Source: VGBV01 sp963813725
Lineage (GTDB): Bacteria > Actinomycetota > Thermoleophilia > Solirubrobacterales > 70-9
Direction: 5' to 3'
Assembly (NCBI GenBank): GCA_963813725.1
Contig: CAWFAI010000017.1
Span: 1-64,000 of the forward strand
DNA length: 64,000 nucleotides
Position 1 is the first letter of the stretch. Each line of letters begins with the position of its first letter. Below, piece by piece: positions 53,165 through 61,294 of the stretch. The translations under genes were made by a program, and so were the position numbers. The notes under the pieces are model-generated. The model searched no databases, was not told where the DNA came from, and saw only the letters and a list, made by a program, of their open reading frames with translations.

Positions 53165-53635
53165 TCACTTCTCCAGGTAGCTGAGCTTGTACTTGCCGAT
53201 CTGGATCTCGTCGCCGTCAACGAGTGCGTGCGACTCGATGCGGCGCCGGTTGACGTAGGTGCCGTTCAGCGAGCCCAGGTCGTCGATGTAGAGGCCGTCG
53301 CGGCGTCGCACCAGCAGCGCGTGGTTGCGCGAGACGGTGACGTCGTCCAGGAAGACGCCGGCGTCGGGCGTGCGCCCGATCGAGACCTTGTCCTCGTCCA
53401 ATGTGAAGCTCTCCCCCGCTCGGCCGCCGCCCGCGCGGATCACCAGCGCCGCGCCCGCCTTCTCGACCATCTCGTCGATGTCCACCTGGTGCATCTCGCC
53501 GGATTCGTCGACCGTGTAGGTCATGGTGGTCGGCTCGTCCGCTCCTTCGGGGCGGGAGAGATAGGCGCCGCACTTCTGGCAGTAGTTGGCGCCTTCGGCG
53601 TTGACGAAGCCGCACTCGGGGCAGTGGATGGCCAC
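53165..53635 (-). CDS. FHA-domain protein (GarA/OdhI-like) with zinc ribbon
   Basis: 156 aa. A zinc ribbon (HCPECGFVNAEGANYCQKCGA) lies at the N-terminus; C-terminal FHA domain with SIGRTPDAGVFLDDVTVSRN and LGSLNGTYVNRRRI binds phosphothreonine. A Thr pair (DEPTTMTYTV) in the linker resembles the TT phosphosite of GarA/OdhI, which regulate 2-oxoglutarate metabolism after Ser/Thr kinase action. The zinc ribbon is absent from mycobacterial GarA. Neighbour of ftsR and rsiG-like genes. Confidence 0.87.
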   Translation of the reverse strand: MAIHCPECGFVNAEGANYCQKCGAYLSRPEGADEPTTMTYTVDESGEMHQVDIDEMVEKAGAALVIRAGGGRAGESFTLDEDKVSIGRTPDAGVFLDDVTVSRNHALLVRRRDGLYIDDLGSLNGTYVNRRRIESHALVDGDEIQIGKYKLSYLEK

Positions 53636-53643
53636 GGCTGCCC

Positions 53644-53910
53644 CTAGGTGGGCGGCTTCGTAGGAGGCTCGTGCTTGCCGGCGAGGATCTCGCTGAGTCG
53701 CTCCACGTCGTCGCCCTTGATCAGCGACTCGCCGTCGGGCGTGTGCTCGCGGAGCCTGTTGACCAGTTCGGCGCGAAGGATGTCGATCTGGCCGTGCAGG
53801 ATGCGCCTGCGGTAGGAGACCTCCTGCTCTTCCGAGGTCAGCTTGTCGATCAGCTCCTTCAGCTCCTCATCGCTCATCGAGCCGATGTTCGGTGTGGTGT
53901 CGTCGTGCAC
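53644..53910 (-). CDS. rsiG: RsiG-like c-di-GMP-responsive anti-sigma factor
   Basis: 88 aa, GTG start with an excellent ribosome binding site AAAGGAGGG. A helical hairpin, SDEELKELIDKLTSEEQEVS then YRRRILHGQIDILRAELVNR, contains the RsiG signature E(x3)S(x2)R(x3)Q(x3)D, except that the Gln is His here (ExxxSxxRxxxHxxxD). Streptomyces RsiG has two such motifs and, loaded with c-di-GMP, holds sigma WhiG; a single-motif form that dimerises is described from Rubrobacter. Only one motif is seen here. No whiG in the window. Confidence 0.75.
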   Translation of the reverse strand: MHDDTTPNIGSMSDEELKELIDKLTSEEQEVSYRRRILHGQIDILRAELVNRLREHTPDGESLIKGDDVERLSEILAGKHEPPTKPPT

Positions 53911-53972
53911 AGGCCCTCCTTTCCTTCGTGCCGGGGGTGGGCGACGATTATATGTCGCACGGGCCGCCTGCC

Positions 53973-54596
53973 TCAACCAGGGGTTGAAGGTTCCGTTGCA
54001 GCCAGCTCGCGCATGCCTGCGCGGGCATAGGCGATCGTCGCCATCACCGACAGGGCGACGCCCGCGATCAGCATCACGTCCCAGACCACGCTCTCCACCA
54101 CCATCGCCCAGAAGATCGCCCCCATGATCGGGAATACGGCGATGCGCCCGTACCAGTTGATCTCCAGGTCCTGGCCGCGGCGCACGGCGTACTGGGCCAT
54201 CAGGAAGGTGGCCACCTCGCGCACCGCCAGCACGGCCAGCGCCCAGCGCGGGAGCAGCTCGAAGTGCCAGCAGACGGCGGCCCCCGACAGGATCGTGAGC
54301 CGGTCGACGACCGGGTCCAGCAGGGCCCCCATTCGGCTGTATTGGCCGGTGGCCCGCGCCAGGAACCCGTCCAGGTAGTCGCCCGCCGCGATCAGCCAGA
54401 ACAGGCCCCAGGCCCAGGGATCGTGGCCGTCCCCGGAGGAGAACGCGAGATAGAGGAAGACCGGGATCCCCGCCAGGCGCAGGTACCCGACCATGTTCGG
54501 GATCGTCCAGGGCCGCAGCGGCTGCCCCTTCTGCGTTTCGCGCGGAGGCGGCCCTGAGCGGTCCAACCCGAAGCGCCGGCGGAAGCTGGTCGCCAT
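53973..54596 (-). CDS. pgsA: CDP-alcohol phosphatidyltransferase, PgsA-like
   Basis: 207 aa with about five membrane helices. The CDP-OH-P catalytic motif D(x2)DG(x2)AR(x8)G(x3)D(x3)D reads GDYLDGFLARATGQYSRMGA then LLDPVVDR. Probably makes phosphatidylglycerophosphate, cardiolipin or a related phospholipid. First gene of the leftward run that includes the RsiG-like gene. Its start is only 24 bp from the divergent proS start, so a slightly downstream start is possible. Confidence 0.87.
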   Translation of the reverse strand: MATSFRRRFGLDRSGPPPRETQKGQPLRPWTIPNMVGYLRLAGIPVFLYLAFSSGDGHDPWAWGLFWLIAAGDYLDGFLARATGQYSRMGALLDPVVDRLTILSGAAVCWHFELLPRWALAVLAVREVATFLMAQYAVRRGQDLEINWYGRIAVFPIMGAIFWAMVVESVVWDVMLIAGVALSVMATIAYARAGMRELAATEPSTPG

Positions 54597-54620
54597 CAGA
54601 TGCGAAAGGATGGACGGGCC

Positions 54621-56134
54621 ATGGCACAGGGAAAGAAAGCAGGGATCAGCCCCACGCGCGCGGAGGACTTCCCGCAGTGGTTCCAGAGCGTCGTCCGCGA
54701 CGCCGAGGTCGCCGAGCTGGATCACGTGCGCGGCTGCATGGTGATCCGCCCCTGGGGCTACGGCATCTGGGAGCTGATGCAGCGCGCGATGGACGACAAG
54801 ATCAAGGCCTCCGGGCGCCGACAACGCCTACTTCCCGGTCTTCATCCCGCTCAGCTACTTCGAGGACGAGGCCAAGCACGTCGAGGGCTTCGCCAAGGAG
54901 ATGGCGGTCGTCACCCACCACCGCCTGGAGAAAGACCCCGACAGCGGCGCCCTGACTCCCGCCGCCGAGCTGGCCGAGCCGCTGGTCGTCCGCCCCACCT
55001 CCGAGACGATCATCGGGCGCTCCTTCGCGAAGTGGATCAACTCCTACCGCGACCTGCCGCTGCTGATCAACCAGTGGGCCAACGTCGTTCGCTGGGAGCT
55101 CCGCCCGCGGGTGCTGCTGCGCACGACGGAGTTCCTCTGGCAGGAGGGCCATACCGCCCACGCGACCGAGGAGGAGGCCCGGGAGGAGACCTCGCAGATG
55201 CTCGAGGTCTATCGCTCGTTCGCCGAGGAGGTCGTCGCCGTGCCGGTGATACCGGGCGAGAAGCCCGAGTCGGAGCGCTTCCCGGGGGCTGTCTCCAGCC
55301 TCGCGATCGAGGCGATGATGCAGGACGGCAAGGCGCTCCAGGCCGGGACCTCCCACTACCTCGGGCAGAACTTCAGCCGCGCGATGGGGATCGACTTCAC
55401 CGCCGAGAGCGGCGAAGAGGAATTCGCGCACACCACCTCATGGGGATCCTCGACGCGCCTGATGGGCGCGGTGGTCATGGGCCACGCCGACGACAACGGC
55501 CTGCGCGTGCCGCCGCGCATCGCCCCGAACCAGGTCGTGATCGTGCCGATCACCCGTGACGACCCCGAGCCCGTGGTCGAGGCCGCCAAGGAGCTGGCTG
55601 CCGAGCTCGGAGCCCTCGAGGCGCTCGGTGAACCCGTGCGCGCACACGTCGATCTTCGCGAGCGCAAACCGGCGGAGAAGCGCTGGGAGTGGATCCGCAA
55701 GGGCGCGCCGCTGGTGGTCGAGATCGGCGAGCGCGACCTCGAGTCCGGCGTGGTCACCGTCACGCGCCGCGGCGACCCGGGGCTGGAGCGCGAGCAGGTG
55801 AAGCGAGGCGAGTACGCGGGCACGGTGCCGGGCGCGCTCGAGGCGACCCAGCAGCAGTACTTCGACGAGGCCAAGGCCAGGCTCGAGGCCCGCACGACCA
55901 CCGACGTCGCCGACGTCGACGCCTTCCGCGAGTTCTTCTCGGGCGACGAGCTCGACTCCGGCGGCTTCGTGCGCGCTCCGTGGAGCGAGGACCCCGAGAC
56001 CGAGAAGGTGATGGGCGAGCTGGGCGTCAGCGTGCGCTGCATCCCCTTCGACCAGCACCTCGCCCGACGGCGCCAAGTGCGTGATCTCGGGCGCGCCGGC
56101 CAGAGTCGAGGCAATCTTCGCGAAGGCGTATTAG
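54621..56134 (+). CDS. proS: Prolyl-tRNA synthetase, archaeal/eukaryote-like type (two frameshifts)
   Basis: About 503 aa after repair. Motif 2 LRTTEFLWQEGHTAHAT, the motif 1-2 region VVRPTSETIIGRSFAKWINS and motif 3 SSTRLMGAVVMGHADDNGLR identify class II ProRS; the short form without the bacterial insertion domain and the C-terminal end FAKAY are typical of the archaeal-type enzyme. Surplus bases occur near 54822 (C) and 56070 (G). The span is 2 modulo 3, as expected for two insertions. ATG 54621 has AAAGGA upstream. Confidence 0.9.
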
Positions 56135-56167
56135 GCTTCCGACACGACCACAGCGAAGGGAGCGGAG

Positions 56168-56858
56168 ATGACCGGCTCAGCGACGGAACGCGGCCTTCTG
56201 GGGACGCTGGGGGCGATCGCGGCGCTGCTGGTGATGGCGCCGGGGGCCGGTGCCATTACGGCGAGCAACACGACGGCGATTTCGCCGCCCGACGACGGCT
56301 CGAGCCAGAGCGTCTCGCCGGTCACCATCAGCGGCCAGGCGGGGACGGTGTCGTCGGTGCGGGTGGTGCTCGAGCAGCCCGGAATCGACGCTCCCGGGGA
56401 CGTGGACATGCTGCTGGTCGGCCCCGGCGGACAGAGCGGGATCGTGATGAGCGACGCCTGCGGGGGCGGGTCCTTCTCGAACGCCGCGCCGCTCGCTTTC
56501 GTGACCGGCGTGGCAACGGTGCCCGACAACTGCGGCATCGGCGTGGTCGGCGGTCATCTACGGGCCGACCGACGTCAACATTGGCCCCGACACCTTCCTA
56601 GCTCCCGCGCCCGCCGGTCCCTACCCGACCGGCTTCGGCGCCTTCGCCGGGGCGAGCCCGAACGGGACCTGGACGCTGTACACGATCGACGACACCCCAG
56701 GCATCAACACCGCGATGTTCATCGGCGGCGGCTGGACGCTCGACCTCGGGATCGCCCCAGATCAGGCCCCCGCGCCGAAGAAGAAGTGCAAGAAGGGCAA
56801 GAAGCTGAAGAAGGGCAAGTGCGTGAAGAAGAAAAAGAAGAAGGGCAAGAAGAAGTAG
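56168..56858 (+). CDS. Secreted P-domain-like protein with Lys/Cys-rich tail (frameshifted)
   Basis: About 229 aa after repair. Signal peptide (GTLGAIAALLVMAPGAGA), then a beta-sandwich resembling proprotein-convertase P-domains: VSPVTISGQAGTVSSVRVVL, DVDMLLVGPGGQSGIVMSDA and, in the next frame after a surplus G near 56548, SPNGTWTLYTIDDTPG and GGGWTLDLGIAP. It ends in a tail of some 28 residues almost wholly Lys, Gly and Cys (KKKCKKGKKLKKGKCVKKKK). Good ribosome binding site GAAGGGA. No catalytic domain, so a structural or binding role is likely. Confidence 0.78.
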
Positions 56859-56888
56859 CCCGCCGCCGCCCGGCGCGCCGGGGACGAA

Positions 56889-58224
56889 TCAGGTCCGCGT
56901 GAAGCGGCGGCCCGCCGTCGGCGAGGCTTCCTCGTCCAGCTCGACGCGCTGGCCGCCGTTGGGCTTGCCCGCCTTGACCGGCTTCAGGTAGGGCTCGCCC
57001 TCCTCGAGCTGGGGGCCGTCGCCCAGCACCCGCTCGGCCTCGGTCGGCGTCTCGGCCTTCTCCATCGCCGCGATGCGCTCGGGCGTGAGCTCGCCGGCGT
57101 TCTCCTCTTCGATCTTGGCGAGCCAGTCGGCGCCCTCGCGCGCCTCGGACTCGTCGACGTCGACCTTGCCCCGGTCGAGCGACTTGTCGATCTCGGCGAA
57201 CAGCGCGTCCACGAGCTCCTCCTGCTTCACCTTCCGCAGCGGCTTGCCGTGGGCGAAGATCAGGCCCTCGTCCTTGGCGCCGGTGATGCCGAAGTCGGCG
57301 TGGGAAGCCTCGCCGATGCCGTTCACCGCGCAGCCGAGCACCGCGACCTCGATCGGCTCCTCGTAGGACTCCAGCCGCTGCTCGATCTCGGCGACGACCG
57401 TGTCCATGTCGAACTGCAGCCGGCCGCAGGTGGGGCAGGCGATCAGCACCGGGCCGCGCTCACGCAGGTGCAGCGCCTTCAGGATCTCCCAGCCGACCTT
57501 GACCTCCTCCTCGGCGTGGAACGTGCTGAGGCTGATCCGGATCGTGTCCCCGACCCCGTCGGCGAGCAGGGTGCCCAGCCCGACGCTGGACTTGAGCGAG
57601 CCCGACCACTTCGTGCCCGCCTCGGTGATCCCGAGGTGGATCGGGTAGGGGATCTTCTCGGCGAGCAGCCGGTTCGAGGCGATCGTGTTGGGGACGTTCG
57701 TGGACTTGATCGAGACCTTGAAGTCCTCGTAGTCCAGGCGCTCCATCATCTCGACGAACTCGACCGCCGCCTGCACCAGCGCCTCGACCGAGTTCTTGCC
57801 GCTCCAGCTCGTGCAGGTGCTTGGGGAGCGAGCCGGAGTTGACGCCGATCCGCATCGGCACGCCTGCCTTGGTCGCCCTCTCGGCGACCTCGGCGACCTT
57901 CTCGGGCCCTCCGATGTTGCCGGGGTTGAGCCGGATGCAGTGGGCGCCGGCGTCGATCGCCTTCAGGGCGAGCGTGTGGTTGAAGTGGATGTCGGCGATG
58001 ACCGGGATCGGGGAGTCCTTCACGATCGTCTTCAGCGCCTCGACGTCCTTGTCGCGGGGCACGGCGACGCGCACCAGGTCGGCCCCCGCGTCGGCGACGG
58101 TGCGGATCTGCTCCATCGTCGCCTCGAGGTTGGCGGTCTCGGTCTTGCACATCGTCTGCACGGCGACCGGGGCCCCTCCCCCGATCGGCACGCCACCTAC
58201 GAAGATCTGGCGTTGCGAGGCCAT
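56889..58224 (-). CDS. ispG: 4-hydroxy-3-methylbut-2-enyl diphosphate synthase (frameshifted)
   Basis: MEP-pathway iron-sulphur enzyme, about 444 aa after repair. N-terminal TIM barrel PVAVQTMCKTETANLEATME, IADIHFNHTLALKAID, CIRLNPGNIGG; C-terminal cluster-binding CPTCGR and LGCAVNGIGEA. The frame shifts near 57800 by one surplus C in GAGCGGCAAG. A C-terminal extension of roughly 90 residues follows the usual end (after EELVDALFAEIDKS), acidic and low complexity. ATG 58224. rseP lies about 5 kb upstream on the same strand, a common grouping with dxr, but with other genes inserted. Confidence 0.92.
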
Positions 58225-58256
58225 ACTGAGAGGATAGATTGCTGCCTGGAGGAGGG

Positions 58257-58631
58257 ATGAGGGACAGGAAGGTCTGCATAGGTGTTCTCTCGCCGGCCGC
58301 GCTCGGATCAGTTGCGCTGCTGGTCGTGCTCGCCGTGCACGCCGTCCCCGCCTGGCCCGGGCACGACAACACCCCACCGCAGACCTACATCAACCGCGCC
58401 CCGGCCAAGCGCACGACCGACAAGACGCCGAGGTTCACGTTCTCCTCGAACGACCGCAAGGCGCGCTTCGTCTGCAAACGCGACGGCAAGTCGTTCTCGC
58501 CATGCGACTCACCGAAGACGCTGAAGCCGCTCTCCTACGGCCGTCACGGGTTCTACGTCCGCGCGATAGACCCGTTCGCCAACAAGGACCCGACGGCCGC
58601 CGCGTACACGTTCAAGGTCGTCAAACCGTGA
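58257..58631 (+). CDS. Small secreted protein with Ig-like fold
   Basis: 124 aa from ATG 58257 (GGAGGAGGG just upstream; an in-frame TTG at 58239 is possible). Signal peptide (LGSVALLVVLAVHAVPAWPG) and one domain, TPRFTFSSNDRKARFVCKRD with CDSPKTLKPLSYGRHGFYVR, resembling the Ig-like repeats of bacterial surface proteins (two Cys likely bonded). Its stop overlaps the next start (GTGA). Confidence 0.78.
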   Translation: MRDRKVCIGVLSPAALGSVALLVVLAVHAVPAWPGHDNTPPQTYINRAPAKRTTDKTPRFTFSSNDRKARFVCKRDGKSFSPCDSPKTLKPLSYGRHGFYVRAIDPFANKDPTAAAYTFKVVKP

Positions 58632-59517
58632 GCAAGGCCGCGCGAGGGGGCGCGGCGGCCGTGTTCGTCGCAGCGATCGCGCTCTCCCCCGCCCTCGCGG
58701 GCGCCCACCACAGCGTCCTCATCCGCGAGGTCCGCGCCTCGACGGCCACGCCCGACGCGGCCTTCGTCGAGCTCCAGGCCTACCGGCAGGGGCAGAACCA
58801 GCTCGGGGGCAGCCAGCTCGTCGTCTACGACCAGACCGGGCTCACGCAGACGCCGTTGACCCTGGCCGGCGGCGTGCCCAACGCCGACAGCCAGCGCACC
58901 GCCCTGATCGGGGCTCCCGGCGTGGCCGGCGCCGACTACACCTTCGCGGGCCTCGGCACCGCGCTCTCCCCAGCAGGCGGCGCCGTCTGCCTGAACGAGG
59001 CCACGCCGCCGGACTGCGTCTCCTGGGGTGCCTTCGCGGGCAGCTCGATGCTGCCCTTCCCCGGCGCCGGCGCGCCCGCGCCCGCGATCGGCGAAGGCCA
59101 GTCTCTGACCCGCACGATCGCGCGCGGCTGCGCCCTGGGCCTGGACATCGAGGACGACAGCGACTCCTCGGCGGCGGACCTGTCGCTGGGCTCCCCCACT
59201 CCCGCGCCCAACTCCGCGACTCCCACAGGAGCGCGACTGCGTGCCCTGCGGCGGCTCGGACGCGACGATCATCGGCACGGACGGAAAGGAGGCCATCCGC
59301 GGCACGAAGGGGCGCGACGTGATCGCCGCCCTCGCGGGCGCGGACACGGTCAAGGGACTGGGAGGCAAGGACATCCTCTGCGGCGGCATCGGCAAGGACG
59401 TACTCAAGGGCGGCGCGGGGCGCGACAAGCTGATCGGCGCCCGCGGGCCGCGACACCTGCAACGGGGGCAAGGCGGCGGACAAGGCCAAGTCGTGTGAGG
59501 TGCGGCACAGCCTCTAG
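58628..59517 (+). CDS. Secreted LTD-like protein with Ca-binding repeats (two frameshifts), copy 1
   Basis: About 295 aa after repair. Signal peptide (AAAVFVAAIALSPALAGA), then a lamin-tail-like beta domain: HHSVLIREVRASTATPDAAF, VELQAYRQGQNQLGGSQLVV, DSQRTALIGAPG, DCVSWGAF, RTIARGCALGLDIEDDSDSS. In the next frame come RTX-like repeats (GGAGRDKLIG type) and a Cys-containing end (CNGGKAADKAKSC). Shifts lie near 59227 (G) and 59448 (C); span 2 modulo 3. First of three adjacent paralogues. Confidence 0.72.
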
Positions 59518-59597
59518 CCGGCATCCGAATTCGTTTGTCGCTGCCTGACCTGCGGCGTATAGTGCGGCTGTCCAGGGATGACGACTCGGGGAGACCA

Positions 59598-60429
59598 ATG
59601 AGCCGAAGCAGGATCGCCGCGAATATGCGAAGCAACCAGAGGCTCGTAACCGTCCGCAAGGCCATTCGTCTCGATCGCGACGGTCTGCCTCTTCGGGGCG
59701 CTGGCAGCGCCGGCGCCGGCGGCCCACCACCTGACCAAGATGCCGCCAGATCCACCCGGACACGGGGATGTTCGGCGGCGACTGGGTCGAGCTGCAGATG
59801 CCCGCGGCCGGGCGAGAACCTCGTCAGCGGCACGACCACGATCCGGACGTTCAACTCAACCGCAGGCCTGCAGTCGCAGTACGTGATCGGCAGCGGCCCG
59901 GGTCCCCATCCCGGTGCGCCAGAACGGCCAGAACCAGCGCACGATCCTGGTCAGCAGCCTGTTCCAGCCCTCCTCGGGAGTGGACGCCGACTTCGTTGCG
60001 CCGGTCGCCGAGCTGCAGATGACCGGTCAGGACGGCGCCGTCTGCTACACGGAGAACAACCCCCGACCTACACGCCGATCGATTGCGTCGCCTACGGCGC
60101 GTTCATGGCGACCGCCATGATCCCGTCGGCCGGCCCGCCGGCCGTGGCGACGCCGTTCGAGTCGACGCTCGAGCGCAGCATCGCCAAGGGCTGTGCGACC
60201 GCTCTCGACGCCGCGGACGACACCAACAACAGCTCCGCCGACTTCGCGCTCTCGACCAGGCCGCCGCGAAGCAACGCGACGGCGCCGACTGAAACCCTGT
60301 GCCCGACCCCGGGCGGCACGACCAAGCCGGCAAGAAGTGCAAGAAGAAGAAGAAGAAAAAGGGCAAGGGCAGGCGGCGCGCTACGCGGCCAAGAAGAAGA
60401 AGTGCAAGAAGAAGAAAAAGAAGAAGTAG
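59598..60429 (+). pseudogene. Secreted LTD-like protein, copy 2 (about seven frameshifts)
   Basis: Reading across frames gives signal sequence SIATVCLFGALAAPAPAAHH, then HPDTGMFGGDWVELQMPAAG, NLVSGTTTIRTFNSTAGLQS, NGQNQRTILVSSLFQPSSG, DCVAYGAFMATAM and RSIAKGCATALDAADDTNNS, parallel to copy 1, and a tail of KKCKKKKKKKGKG and KKKKCKKKKKKK type. Frame changes occur about every 100-150 bases. Span is 1 modulo 3, compatible with seven insertions. Either a decaying copy or a stretch of poor sequence; codon usage in each segment is still normal. Confidence 0.6.
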
Positions 60430-60439
60430 CAGCGCGGCG

Positions 60440-61275
60440 ATGGGTGCGGCCAGAGGCCTCCTGACCGGAGCCCTCGCGCTCTGCGCCATCTCTGGGCGTC
60501 GTGCGCCCGGCGCGAACGCCGTTACCACGTGATGAAGATCAGCGAGGAGTATCACGGGAGGCGCCAACCGCGGCCAGGGCAGCTATATCGAGCTGCAGAT
60601 GTACGCGGCCGGCCAGAAGCCGGTCGCCGGCCACGACATCACGATCTGCGAATGCGACCGCAAGCGTGACTGGGCGATCCGGTGCCGATCGCGGAGGACT
60701 GTTCCTCACGGGCCCCAATCGGCCCAACGGCGAAAACCAGCGCGACGATCCTGATCGGGGACACCGGGGTGACGGCTCGTGACTTCACGCCTGGACCTCA
60801 CGCTCTACGCTCGATAACACCGGCGGGCATGACCGTCGCGGGCGCGGGGGCGCGGCGTGCTTCACGACGGACAGCATCGGCCGGCTCGATTGCGTCTCGT
60901 GGGGCGGCTCGGCTTCAGCGGCGCCAGCAACCTGCCGGATCAGACCCAGCCGATCGGGTCCTCCTCGGGTGTCGGCGATCCCGATATCGTCCTTCACCCG
61001 TAAGGTGACCGGCGGCAGCTGCGCGACCGCTGCTCGAAGCGACCGACGACACGAACAACAGCGGCGCAACGACTTCGTCAACGGTCGCCGCGAGCCCGAC
61101 ACCCGAACAGCGCGACGCCGATCCGAGACGCCCTGCCAGCCCGCGACTGCCCCCCGGCGGCGGCCAGCGAACGCCGCCCCCCAAGACGCCAAAGAAGAAG
61201 AAGAAGTGCAAGAAGAAGAAGAAGGGCTCAGCGGCGACCGCCGCCGCCAGGAAGTGCAAGAAGAAGAAGAAGTGA
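60440..61275 (+). pseudogene. Secreted LTD-like protein, copy 3 (multiple frameshifts)
   Basis: ATG 60440 opens a signal peptide (AARGLLTGALALCAISG); across frames follow HVMKISEEYH, GANRGQGSYIELQMYAAGQK, ENQRDDPD/TILIGDTGVTARDF, GRLDCVSWGG and ATDDTNNSG, the same block order as copies 1 and 2. The end is TPKKKKKCKKKKKGSAATAA and RKCKKKKK before TGA at 61273-61275. At least five frame changes. Probably the same family as copy 2; disabled as given. Confidence 0.58.
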
Positions 61276-61294
61276 GCTGGCCGCGGAGCCGCGG

